Shown here piece by piece: positions 1 to 9,927 of a DNA stretch of 64,000 nucleotides; position 1 is the first letter of the stretch; each line of letters begins with the position of its first letter. The translations under genes and the position numbers were made by a program. This DNA is from Neurospora intermedia (taxonomy: Eukaryota > Ascomycota > Sordariomycetes > Sordariales > Sordariaceae). The notes beneath the pieces were generated by a model. The model saw only the letters and a program-made list of their open reading frames with translations, had not been told where the DNA came from and made no database searches. Location of the stretch: contig BTPP01000003.1 of the NCBI GenBank assembly GCA_037102815.1, positions 5,270,001-5,334,000 of the forward strand, written 5' to 3'.

Positions 1-650
1 ATCCTCTATTATTTAATATAATTGCTATACTAACTAGACTTTTACAGCCTTTATCCGTAGACTGGCTGGCACTGCGTAGGGAGAGAGACCCCCTCCTAAT
101 TGTTACTAACCGTTAGAAGGCTCGCAACGGTGCCCAGCCTATACCCGCTATGCCTCGCTTCGCCCCCTCCTCCTCGACCTCCTCCTTTAGTATTAAATAT
201 AATCTATTTTACAATGCTCCTCTCAAGGCATCAACCCAGCCACCCCCCAAGAAGAAGAGGATAACTAAAGCGGTACTAGCGAATCAAAGGGAACAAGAAG
301 TAAGGGCGGAAGTAGAGAGTGCGAGATAGGAGGCGGTACGGCTCCATTCACAACTCTACGAATTAAGAGAGTTACGGCAACGCGAGGCACAATTGGAGGC
401 ACGGCTGCGGGAGCTCCAGAGTCAACAATACTACCGCCAGCCTCCCCCGCCGCCGTCACTAGTATATTAAGGGTATTAATACCAGTAGTATTAAAGGATA
501 CCTCCTCCCTCCCAGCTATATTTAAATCCTTACCAACTACCGCCGTCTGGCCAGCAGCAGTCACAGCAGCTATTATACCAACAACAGCAGTAATAATACC
601 AGTCCCACCAGTCGAACTAGCACCACCAACACCAGTAGATGTAATTATAC
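1..650 (+). mobile_element. Decayed mobile-element relic, family undetermined, cut by the window edge
   Basis: This AT-rich stretch differs from the rest of the window. It is rich in TA and TTA/TAG words, as expected for DNA that has passed through repeat-induced point mutation. One plus-strand frame still reads as protein-like sequence: a basic PKKKR patch, then a coiled-coil-like run rich in Glu, Arg, Leu and Gln, then a Pro/Gln-rich tail. The reading frame is broken in several places, so it is a fossil. No terminal repeat can be tied to it and the left part lies outside the window. A transposon C-terminus is my best guess; the family and age are not determinable here, although the mutation load suggests it is old. 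Confidence 0.45.
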
Positions 651-820
651 TAGTATAAATATAAACTCTACGATTTCAATACCTTCAACGTAAATCACGA
701 TATTAGAGAACCTCGTATGTGTGATTCCTGATAATTTTTGGTGCAGATGTTGCACGCATGTCATTTTGGTGGGAAATTGGCGGGCGGCAACATGGTTGTG
801 CCATTGGCCAGACGGCCCCC

Positions 821-854
821 ACACAGTCGGATTGGAATCGAACACAGTCGGATT
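821..854. repeat. 13-bp direct repeat beside the mobile-element relic
   Basis: The 13-mer ACACAGTCGGATT occurs at 821-833 and again at 842-854, separated by 8 bp. It lies about 170 bp beyond the last protein-like part of the left-edge relic. It could be a remnant of an element terminus, but no inverted partner was found in the window. Confidence 0.5.
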
Positions 855-3800
855 ATCCGGGTCGAACGATAAGGACAAGAGGTTTCACGATAGGGAATTG
901 TTCGGGTGAATTTACACACAGAACGCCTTCTTTTACCGACGTATGCTTCGGACCTAACGTGCGATGATTGAGTGAAGTCTTCCGCATCGGGCCAATTTCT
1001 TGACTTGTCGATATGCGCGAAGATCCGACTCGTCGTGAAGTTGGGAAGATAACAAACAAGATCTCTTCTCAGTAAGAAAAAAGACTCAAGTTGTGGGCTT
1101 TCTCGAATGGGTTCCGTATAGCGGCATTTTTACATTTTTGAAGAGATTGTTCTCGCGTCGTACGGTTATCGAACTTTGCAGCTTTGTTGTCGTCCCATAG
1201 AACGGTCATCACGAAGACAAACGGCATTTCCCGGTTGATCAACGTTCATGAGTTCGACAATGCTATGCATTTTACAAGCCTTACACAAGCGCTGGAGCGG
1301 CTATTACCTAAACAGCCCCGTCGGTGAGCTTTTTACACTACAATTACAACATTTCCTTGGATAGCTGAATACCGCCTCCGTGTCTTCCAAGATCTAGCGT
1401 GGGATCTTCACGGAGATTAGAACCTCCAAGGCTGCCGCCGCTGCCTGCTATAAGCGATCGATATTACCGCTTATTTTGCCTCGGACAACACTCTTTGGAC
1501 AGTCTGACAACTGCCGAGCCCTCCACAAGGCAATCTCACAACAAAACAGGCATGGCTAGAATTCTCTCCCATGTTCCGGCCGATACTCGATTGCCTCACT
1601 CCCTCCCGTTCGGTCTGTCAAAGTTGCAGCAAGCCCGGGCAGCAGCGGGAGCGCAGGGAGGGGGGAGGGGAGGGACAGGCAGAAACCCCACAAACACATT
1701 GTAATCTTTGATCATCCTGGGGCTGGCTGGATGGCTGAATGGATGGATGGATAGGAGCCTTTCTCATCGTGCCCCGAGCCTGACGGGAAGAACTTCGTAA
1801 CTTTGCATCTCCCGAATATGCACATGCACGTCGGACCGCTTCAGCTAAGGCACGCTTCGGGCTATGTATGAGGCATCTGGTTTTCGACGTCCGAGTGGCT
1901 GATTAGTGGGGGATCGCCTCATCGAGGGCCACAATGGCTACCACTTGGCATATCAAAGCCTTTTTGCCGTCTGAGTGGTGAGACTCGCGCATGAAGACAG
2001 ACAGATTCTGAAGGTGAAGATAGGTATGTAGTTCACGTTTGCCCGATTGTGGGGGGGTTATCATAGACTCGCAGCCTCAGCTCCCTCGGCCGTATCGAAC
2101 GGGATACGGAGATACGTAGGTACTGCCTGGTGTCGGCCACCTCTCCCGGTAGCAACGATGTTCTCGCTACTATCGGAATTCCTTTTCCAACTGAAAACCC
2201 ACCCGAAAAACCGGAAGAATCTCGATGCACATTGCTCACCGACAAGAAAACATTCTCGATACCGACATTTTCCCAACTCCCCCTACCCTGCAATACCGCT
2301 AGTGTAGCTCGCCCAGCTGGCGGCAGCACCACCAACCAAGCAACCACCACCAGCTTGTACACGTATCGCGGTGTAGACAAGTCACAAGCCCAACAACAAA
2401 CTCCAACCAACAACTTGAAACCTGCCCTAGCCATTATCCCAAGTCCCGAACTAAAGCATGATGACGAATACATACTCCAATTCTAGGCCCGGCTTTTTAC
2501 CAGATACCGTCTTCTCGGGACGGAAAACCCAGGACTGGTTCATAGTGGGGTCCGATCAAGACCGGGGCTGTAATCTTGTCCCAAAATGCCGACCTCACGA
2601 TCCGTAGTCTCTTCACACAGTCGTGGGTATTTTTTTATTTTTATTTTTTTTTCTGATTTGTTCGAGAATTATCCTCGAAGCATAGTGTATGTATGTGGTA
2701 TCACCGCCGGCTAACACTCCAGGCAGAGCCAGAAAAGCCGAGAAAGCGCTGCCAAAAAGACAAGGCAAGGTTTCCCGAGTCTTTCATTCGGCAAAGACAG
2801 GACACCTACGGTAAACATCCGTAGGCCAGCGCTCTTCGTGCTCTCCACGCAGCGCTGAGGGCGCCAAAAGTAGAAGAGAAAAAGTGTCGGCGGATAATAT
2901 GTGGAAGATGGCCAAGAGGTGTACATTTTCCACAATCTGCAAATTTATCTACGCAACAAATCCTATACTCGTGAAGAAAGGCGCAAACAACTGTACGAAT
3001 TCTAGGTACCCCACAACACGGAAGCTTCGTTAGGGGACAAAGTTTGTGGTCCGGCTTCCACTACCTGCCGAGCCTGCCTAATCCCACATTCCCCACTCCG
3101 TCTACCGAGCATCGCGCGTCTTGCCCAAGCAGCCCGGCCGTCTGGGCGGTTCGGTGACCCGGCGACCATCCCGGAGGTGTTGCGGCGGTTAGGTACAGTA
3201 CAGTGAAGTGAACTGCGGCGGTCGAGTTTCTTCACTCGTCAGCCCTGGCGCTACTGGCGCGTCAGTGACAATTCATCGGCAACAGTGGGCCCCTTAACGG
3301 TCAGCATGCTGCACGACCCAGCAGGAGGGACAGGTCACGGGTCCGGGCGAGTGCGGTGAGCATGTCTGTCTGTATGGTATAACCCTTCTACCTACTCTAG
3401 AACCATGAAACTGATCACGATGAAGGATTGATGATGTGGAACTTCCGGGCTTGACACTCACACAGCTCCCCACGTTCACACACACATCATCTCACAAGCG
3501 ACCGACCGAACTTATCAAGCTGATCAGAGTCAGTCACACCTTCGTTTCCCGGACCACTAACAACAGCCTGGTTACCTTTGGGCATCACCCCCATTTCTTA
3601 CCGACACCTACTATGGTGAGATGGGTAAGTTAAACCTCCTAGCCAGGTCGATGAACACACAGTGCTCACGAAGCTTTCGCTGTAGTGGTCCGTGCAAGGT
3701 ACCTGACATGGGGGTTTAACTTTTGCTCCCAACCACAGTACATGTCCCTTGATAAAACAAAGAGTTATGATCAGGCTTCCATCGCCACATCTCCTCTTCC

Positions 3801-4054
3801 CTCCTCCCGCCTACATAGCCCAGCTAGTTCTCAACAAGGCAAGGCGAATATGTACTTGGAGTACCTACTATGTATATGACGAGCTTCGAAGCCTCGTAAA
3901 ATGTATAACGTAGGAATGTGAATGATTGCGATGAACAGCGCCCATTGCAAGTTGGTAGTGGTGGAGTTTTTTTGGGTTCGGGATTTCCCCTTTGAGACTG
4001 GATCAACCGTGGATTTTTATCCTTTCCTGGTAACAAAAATCCATCAAGCGAAAC

Positions 4055-4109
4055 AGGGAGCAGGGGGCCAGGGCAGGGCAGGGCAGGCAGGGCAGGCAGG
4101 ACAGGCAGC
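4055..4109. repeat. GGCAG/GGGCA simple repeat
   Basis: An imperfect tandem run of GGGCA and GGCAG words covers about 55 bp. It is ordinary intergenic microsatellite-type sequence with no apparent gene association. Confidence 0.7.
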
Positions 4110-6277
4110 AGTCTCACATCTTCACTTCATGTTTAGCTTTTTACTGGAGGGTACCTACCTAGGTAAATAATGAAGACTTTACATACTGCGTACCTAGCTC
4201 TCATTCAGCTGGGAGCCTGTCTGTCTGTGGTGAGATTTGTCGGTGTCAGGATAGTTAAATATTTGGTTTGTTGATATAACCTAATACAGGTGAGCATTGA
4301 TCGGGGGTGATATTGGTAGGCAAGGTTTACTCGTGGAGTTACTATTATGTGGATAGTTCAGTGAATGAGTGAACGCTGCTTGTGTAAGTGAGTTTCTTCG
4401 GTCACTAGATACCTAATGGCTTACACACTCTTCTGACATCCCATGATTATGCTAATGTGTTCAATCATCAACCGTGATGGAATGAATACGCAGTACTCTC
4501 CGCTGACTCTACCTACCTGTCCGTCATCACTTCCCAGCCTAACCTAACCGGATGACAATCCGCTCGGGGGACAGGAAAACCTCCATCTCACGGTGAATAC
4601 CGTAGTAACACGACGGACGATGTGGGCCCAAACAAAGGTGAGGTGAGATTCCAAGTTTCCAGCAGACCCGGTCGAGACCCATGTGCAATCGGTGAGTAAG
4701 CGGCGAAACAAAGAAAAAAAAAAAAAAAAAGAGGAACCGTCAGCACTTAGCAACACTAAGACCAATTGGTGGGTAAGGGTAACGACAAAAAACCAAGTCT
4801 TCCTGTCAGCAATTCAGCCAATCGAGATCGTGGGGTTGCATATTTCGATACGATGAACTCTGAGACAGTGTCTCTCGCGAGGGACACTAGGTGTAAGCAG
4901 CTAGTGCAGCAAGTTCCATATGTCCTAAAAGGGAAATTCGACCAAGTTCATTTGGATAATAAACAAAGGATCTCATGGTAGGAAGGGGAATGACATACTC
5001 TTTGATCTCACGCTATTTAAAAAACAAAAGTGTATTTGCTATAGGGAGTGTTGTTGAGTCGGGTGGTATGGACACTGTCTGGTCCCTGACTGAGAAGCCA
5101 CATGTCAGCAGTGTCAAGGGATTCACAAGCAATCAGAATTATTCACTGCACGAGCGGGGAGACAAGGTAAGCACAAGCCGTGGCTGCGATAGTGAATGCA
5201 ATTGCGGGTGATAGTGTTTGAGTGTGAGTAAGACGCCGAGCCGGTTGGGTCGCCGAACGGAATGAAACACAAGACAGTGGTAGTAGCGAGCGGCGTGTTG
5301 AATCGGGTTAATTATTCCGCTGATGCCATGGTAGTGATCGATTGGCGACTCGAAGTCTTCTATCTGCCGTGACACTGGCTTTTGGTAGAGTCGAGCGCAC
5401 CTCGGGTGGACATTGAGTGAGCGGGTGATTACGTCCTTCGGTGTGTACTACTCGCATTCAATGTCATATCGCCCCCTGTCCCACAGCAACTAATACTGGT
5501 GGTAATCAAGATATTGCCCGATTCAGCCCCGGATCGCGAGCTAACGTGATTATTTGTCATTGTACTGACTTTATGCCCAACGGAGTACAAAACTGGATCG
5601 CCATGAGCAGGCCGGATGTTCCGCTGCCATGGCCATGGTGAATGACAATGGTCCGTATCACTCGAGCGACATCGCACACTTGCAAGTCACGGTTCTTATG
5701 AGTAACTGGAGAACTCAAAGATCATTTGGGAGGCTTGTATCAAGTGGCCAAGGTGTCGGTTGCACTGTGACTGTCGAGTGTTCGACGCGTTGTCATTCAC
5801 CAGTACACATGAGCTGTCGATGTTCGGCGAAACAAAGTGTCCTACGTGTAGTCCATTGGTATTGAGACAGTGACATCCGGACCGACAAGGTATGCCTAAA
5901 GTGGTGCAAAAACGTAGGGAGAGTTTACAAAGGAGCCTCTATCAATTATTGCGGTGGTCGAATACCAGTTGAGTGCTGTGAATTCCGAGACATTTTCCAT
6001 GAGTAAAGAACATAAAAAGTCCTCTTGACAAGAATACGTTATTCGTTTCTCGTAACGGAAAAAATTGGTATTATGATCAATCGTTCCTCGTCCATCGTAG
6101 TTTCCGTGAAGTGAAACTCTCCCAGCAAGTACGAGGACTTCCGTTACATTGTCTACTTGGGAAGGCACGATTCATTTACGAAACATCTCAAAGACGACTC
6201 CAGAAGCGCACTACTTGCACAAAATGCGTGAAGTGAAGGAAACTGTCTCACAATGCATAAGTCCATCCATATTATTG

Positions 6278-6808
6278 CTAATTTCCTAACTCGTCATACA
6301 ATAAATTCCCAAACATCCGCCGTCGAGACTCCCTTTGGTGATCATGATCCTCGATTTGCCTTTTCCGTCCGCCGAACTCTTCAGAAAGGCGTATTCTCAA
6401 TTTCGCTGTCCAACGCCAAAAATGACACTCTGACCCGCACTCGGTCATGCTTGGGGACGGGCTGAAGTCCTCAAGCGGACGGGACGGGCAAGGCGTCTTG
6501 TTGAGGGCTTTCTGGGTACGAACCGGATCAGCTGGAGCACGGAGGGCGCCGGTGAATGTAAAGCCGGTGAGTAGTTGCTGCTGGGTAGCGCACGGAACGG
6601 CGACCTCTGCGAACGAAGGTCCGCCGGCTACGTTTCTGGCTGCCGGGGAGGGAGCCGGAGCCTGTGCCGAAGTTTGAACTTGAACATCAGCTTGGGCCTG
6701 GGCCTGAGCCTGGGCCTGAGCCTGAGTCAAATATGCTGTCCACGCCAATGTCTCGAGCAAACTCCTGTCCGTGAACAAGTCTTCGCTACGTTCGTCTATG
6801 AATTTCAC
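6278..6808 (-). CDS. Hypothetical protein with a Gln-Ala dipeptide run
   Basis: This single open frame encodes 176 residues. An acidic N-terminus is followed, near residues 29-40, by a tandem Gln-Ala run, then Pro/Ala-rich sequence. A short SFAEVA motif and a basic C-terminus follow. There is no signal peptide, membrane segment or recognised domain. The Gln-Ala run comes from a degenerate GCCTGG/GCCTGA hexamer repeat in the DNA, so part of the openness of the frame may be a by-product of the repeat. It sits just downstream of decayed SNF2-like fragments on the same strand and could belong to the same degraded locus. I do not recognise it, and it may not be a gene. Confidence 0.3.
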   Translation of the reverse strand: MKFIDERSEDLFTDRSLLETLAWTAYLTQAQAQAQAQAQADVQVQTSAQAPAPSPAARNVAGGPSFAEVAVPCATQQQLLTGFTFTGALRAPADPVRTQKALNKTPCPSRPLEDFSPSPSMTECGSECHFWRWTAKLRIRLSEEFGGRKRQIEDHDHQRESRRRMFGNLLYDELGN

Positions 6809-6905
6809 TGAATCAACCAGGGCATGTGTCCAGCTTCAACGTGCCGATCAGGATTCTTTTCCGTTTCATCACTTCTGTGATAGGATGACCCAGAGCCAGT
6901 CGGGA

Positions 6906-6957
6906 CGACTGGACAGGCGAGCTCAACTGGGCAAGCCTAGAGGTAGCTGGGTATAAT
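6906..6957 (+). repeat. Direct repeat copy A (left flank of the SNF2-like fragments)
   Basis: A 28-bp core at 6906-6933 matches 8004-8031 at all but one position by eye. In both copies it is followed after a short spacer by AGC-TGGGTATA, so the similarity extends into a TATA-like sequence. Both copies have the same orientation and lie 1,098 bp apart. Confidence 0.75.
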
Positions 6958-7068
6958 ACGGGGTTTCCCCGTTCGCACCCACTTGATGGGTAAGGGAAGT
7001 AGCTACATCCTAGAGCAGCCTATAAAGGCTCGCTCAACAGAGCAGTCAGTAGATGACAGAGCTTAAAA

Positions 7069-8003
7069 TTAATAACGCAGGGTCAATTCATCGATCTCGT
7101 AGTCTGAAGGGTCGACTGTGACGTCCTTTAGTAGGCTGTCGGTATACGTAGCGACCTCATCCTTACTGGTTTTGTGGCCTGAATAGACGGACCAAACCTT
7201 TATTGGCGGGATCTCTGCCGAAGGATAGGATATACAGGTCCCTGACAACCTGCACGCCCAAACATGGGGCGGAGTCGTCGGCGCGCTTGGATGATTGAAA
7301 AACGTCTTTTCGCGTCCGGTTGGCGGCCAGTTTCGCAACGTCTCGCAGAACATCCTGGTTGGCGGTAGGTCCTTGCTCGCAAATGGCAGTATCTACCATA
7401 AGCATCGCATGGCCGTGGATGTCCTGGGCCAGGAATTGCATTAACCGAACCAGCGTCATGTTTAGTGCTAAGGTCTTGTCCTCCTCTGTTACCCTCGGTA
7501 TGGCTAACTCGTCGATATCGTAATCGGAAGGATCGACCGTAACATCCTTCAGCAGGCTGTCAGTGTAGGTTGAGACCTCGACTGCACGGGTTTGGTGACC
7601 CAAATGTACGGACCAAACCTTGGATCGTCATACCGCGGTTGACAATAAAGACTTGCGTCTCTCGGATTATCTCGCCTGTATTCAATAGTGCGACTTTACC
7701 GGCATCTACGATGCTCGCCTGTACTTCGGGGTGGAGGTACTACTATCGGTATCCCTAAGACCGGAAGATGTCCTGGAGATACCGATGGGTCTCAACAGAT
7801 ACGTCGGGCTTGATAATGTAATCGGGATGGCGAGGTTCAAACGACGGCTCGAAGTTATCGTCGTTGAGGACTTAGAGGATGGTATCGTGTTTGGCCGGGC
7901 ACTTGAAAAGATCTTGCAGGCCCGCCTCCCAGACGAGCGTAGTAAATGCCCGAATGTCTGTTAGGCGGTTTAACGTTGGCGTGGCCGAGCAAATCAGCCG
8001 TCC
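7069..8003 (-). pseudogene. Rearranged SNF2-family helicase-like fragments
   Basis: Reading the minus strand from 8000 downward gives LICSATPTLNRLTDIRAF and TLVWEAGL. This fits the SAT box (motif III) and following helix of SNF2-type ATPases, which act as chromatin remodellers or repair translocases. The frame is then interrupted. Further down, two homologous coding segments occur, at 7499-7619 and 7081-7198. Each reads KVWSV..GH.T, then a conserved run around SLLKDVTVDPSDY. In a canonical SNF2 domain the KVW-type block precedes motif III, whereas here it follows, so the pieces are not collinear with one gene. I interpret this as remains of at least two related genes brought together and broken. 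The motif III match is clear; assignment of the KVW block is weaker. Confidence 0.5.
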
Positions 8004-8069
8004 CGACTGGGCAGGCGAGCTCAACTGGGCAGGGCAAGTCCAACAGACCCGAGCAGCCTGGGTATAAAA
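8004..8069 (+). repeat. Direct repeat copy B (right flank of the SNF2-like fragments)
   Basis: This is the partner of the copy at 6906-6957. The 28-bp core at 8004-8031 is followed by a spacer and GGGTATAAAAC at 8060-8070, a good TATA box on the plus strand. The repeat abuts the SNF2 motif III fragment on its left side, so the boundary of the decayed coding piece coincides with the repeat. Confidence 0.75.
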
Positions 8070-8419
8070 CCCGGCACTGAACCTGTGATAGCTAGTTGAC
8101 AGTTGAGAACAACAAGAATAACATCACGATCATCTGGACCATCTCTGGCCGCACGTCTTACAACCTCGGACACATATCGTGAAACCAGTAGACAACACAA
8201 TTTGAGTAAAAGTATCAATAATGAGGATTAGATTATCGTGAATTGCTTAAGAAAACGCCCTGTCCATCTTCTCCCACGAATATATTATCCAACTTCCTCT
8301 CCTCGATCAGAGACCAGTACACATCCAAACTCAAAGATAAGCTTTCAGACCATCCGAACTCATAATGTCTAACGATACATGACTTGTAACTCCCTCGAGA
8401 TATGAATCAGATAGAATGA

Positions 8420-8518
8420 AGACCGCCCGGGAATCGAACCCAGAACCTTCCATCCCAACTTCTTTCAAAAGAGGAGAGTCGAGATAGACGCTCATACCCA
8501 ACGAGCTAGCAGGACCTT
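8420..8518 (-). pseudogene. tRNA-like sequence, probably a tRNA relic
   Basis: The minus strand carries an A-box-like TAGCTCGTTGGG with a perfect GCTC/GAGC D-stem, and a B-box-like GGTTCGATTCC in a five-pair T-arm (CTGGG/CCCGG). An anticodon stem TCTAT/ATGGA can form, with one wobble pair, if about 23 nt are treated as an intron; position 33 is T and the anticodon would be CGA. The acceptor stem pairs at only about half its positions, position 14 is not A and no T-run terminator follows. The variable loop is five bases, which does not suit a serine tRNA. It is therefore most likely a decayed tRNA or tRNA-derived insert. Confidence 0.4.
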
Positions 8519-9009
8519 TTTCTTCTTTTTCTTCCGAGATGAAAAAAAGAGAAAAAAAAAAGGGCAACCGGCCTGAATGACAGGCTGCCCAAGAAAAAAA
8601 GAGAAAAAAATACCAAAACCTGAAACTCGTGACTCGGCTCGATCGGATCGCGATTCCTCCGGCTGTGAAGGTGGGTGGTTGAGAAGGATCGTGATGATGA
8701 AGATGGAGAGGTCGGCACGGTTATCGTATGGTAATGGTAGAGGTAGGTAGGTATGATGACAGATGGCGAGAGGAAGGAAGGGTCCGCCAGGGCAGACTTA
8801 AAGCCGAGATGGGGTGAGACTTATTCTGCTTCTTTCTTTCAACCAACTGATTCTTGTAGTGTTCTGATGATGACAACAACAACGACGACGACGACAACGA
8901 CGATCAAGTGACCCGCAGCCGAGAGGTGAAAGTGTATGACCACCACGCCCTCCCGTTGTTTGCTAAGTCACCACCGCACGCGTCTCGAAGTCTTGCTGGT
9001 GCGAAGAGT

Positions 9010-9708
9010 TTACCTCCTCTTCTTCTTCACCACCTCAGTCCAGCCAGACTCGCTGGCTGGTGGAGGAGGGGGGGCCAGCATCGCTGCTGGAGGAGTGGGA
9101 GGAGGCGAAGGAAGAGGAGGAGGAGGCAGAACAGGAGGTTGCTGCTTCGTCGTGATGGCTTTTGGCTTCTTGACCGCGAGGGACTCGAGTCGGCCAAGCA
9201 GCTCAAGCCACCTGGGGTTGGCCACCTTGATATGCATGATCAGATCATGCATACTGGTCGGGGACACATGGAGAATGGTCCCATCCCTCTCCCAGCATTT
9301 GGGCTTCGTGAAGTCACCCAAAGCAAAGAGAGGAACAAGGAGGATGTTCACCACGTGAACGAAAGAACTCTTTGGCTTGGGCCAAGCACCCTTGGAAAGG
9401 CGAAGGAACTCCCTTTGGCTGTTCGGCCTCTGGCTTCCGGCAAAGGAACGGAAATGGTCTGCCACCCTGGCGTAGGGGCGGCCGGAGGTCCATGGGGCTT
9501 GCCAATTATTCCACGGTGTCGCCCCATGGGCCGAGACAGTGGTGACAAGCGCATGGCTTGCGGTCTTCTCCAGGACAATGACGGGATGTCCACAGGCAAA
9601 TTCCATGTACTGAGCTGGGTTGAGGCGTTTGAGCAAAGCTTGGTTGCCTACGTTGAAACGGTGCCATTCGATGAGGAAGGCAACATCGCCGGTCGTGAAT
9701 TGAGACAT
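9010..9708 (-). CDS. Small fungal protein of the GDVAFLI / GHPVIVLE family, function unknown
   Basis: The intronless frame encodes 232 residues. The N-terminus reads MSQFTTGDVAFLI; GHPVIVLE follows at residues 40-47 and HALVTTVSA at 52-60. I associate this block order with a lineage-specific family of hypothetical proteins in Sordariales, but could not search for it. The C-terminal part is Pro/Ala-rich and ends in a basic WTEVVKKKRR. No signal peptide or membrane segment is visible. The frame is open upstream to 9927, but I chose the ATG at 9708 because the extension encodes only the 15-bp leader repeat and runs across a TATA box at 9886-9894. The opposite strand also has a long frame, which I regard as a shadow. 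Confidence 0.65.
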   Translation of the reverse strand: MSQFTTGDVAFLIEWHRFNVGNQALLKRLNPAQYMEFACGHPVIVLEKTASHALVTTVSAHGATPWNNWQAPWTSGRPYARVADHFRSFAGSQRPNSQREFLRLSKGAWPKPKSSFVHVVNILLVPLFALGDFTKPKCWERDGTILHVSPTSMHDLIMHIKVANPRWLELLGRLESLAVKKPKAITTKQQPPVLPPPPLPSPPPTPPAAMLAPPPPPASESGWTEVVKKKRR

Positions 9709-9719
9709 CTTGAAGTGCG

Positions 9720-9779
9720 GTAGAGTTGGGTGTGGTAGAGCTGAGTGTGGTAGAGCTGAGTGTGGTAGAGCTGAGTAGT
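9720..9779. repeat. Four tandem 15-bp units in the leader of the 9.0-9.7 kb gene
   Basis: The unit GTAGAGCTGAGTGTG occurs four times in tandem, the first and last slightly varied, starting 12 bp upstream of the start codon at 9708. It would lie in the 5' untranslated leader. Confidence 0.9.
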
Positions 9780-9885
9780 TGCTGTAGCAGGTTGAGTGAT
9801 AGAAACCGTTGACGATGTGTGTTGGCGATGTCTGTATGAATGAAGAGAAGATGGGAGAGCCCAAAACACCAGGGGGGAAGGAGAC

Positions 9886-9894
9886 CTTATATAG
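9886..9894 (-). promoter_or_regulatory. Candidate TATA box
   Basis: The minus strand reads CTATATAAG about 180 bp upstream of the ATG at 9708. The position fits a TATA element with a leader of roughly 150 nt containing the tandem 15-bp repeat. Confidence 0.45.
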
Positions 9895-9927
9895 GTTACA
9901 AAAAGGTAGGTTTCCAAAGTAGAGCAC

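Larger units (their letters stand above)
655..6277. other. Gene-free stretch
   Basis: I see no supported gene in these 5.6 kb. Open frames are short, overlap on both strands and lack recognisable domains or paired splice signals. The stretch contains a 13-bp direct repeat, GGATG- and GGCAG-type simple repeats and an A-run near 4712-4730. Base composition is ordinary for Neurospora intergenic DNA. Confidence 0.55.

Noticed and set aside
2130-2486. Plus-strand frame of 118 codons with reasonable composition
   Set aside because: It has no ATG start in frame, no domain, and an equally long frame lies on the other strand. No splice partner exon was found.
8908-9723. 271-codon plus-strand frame over the small gene at 9.0-9.7 kb
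   Set aside because: The minus strand carries the family blocks, a TATA box and a suitable ATG. The plus frame is basic and repetitive and looks like its antisense shadow.
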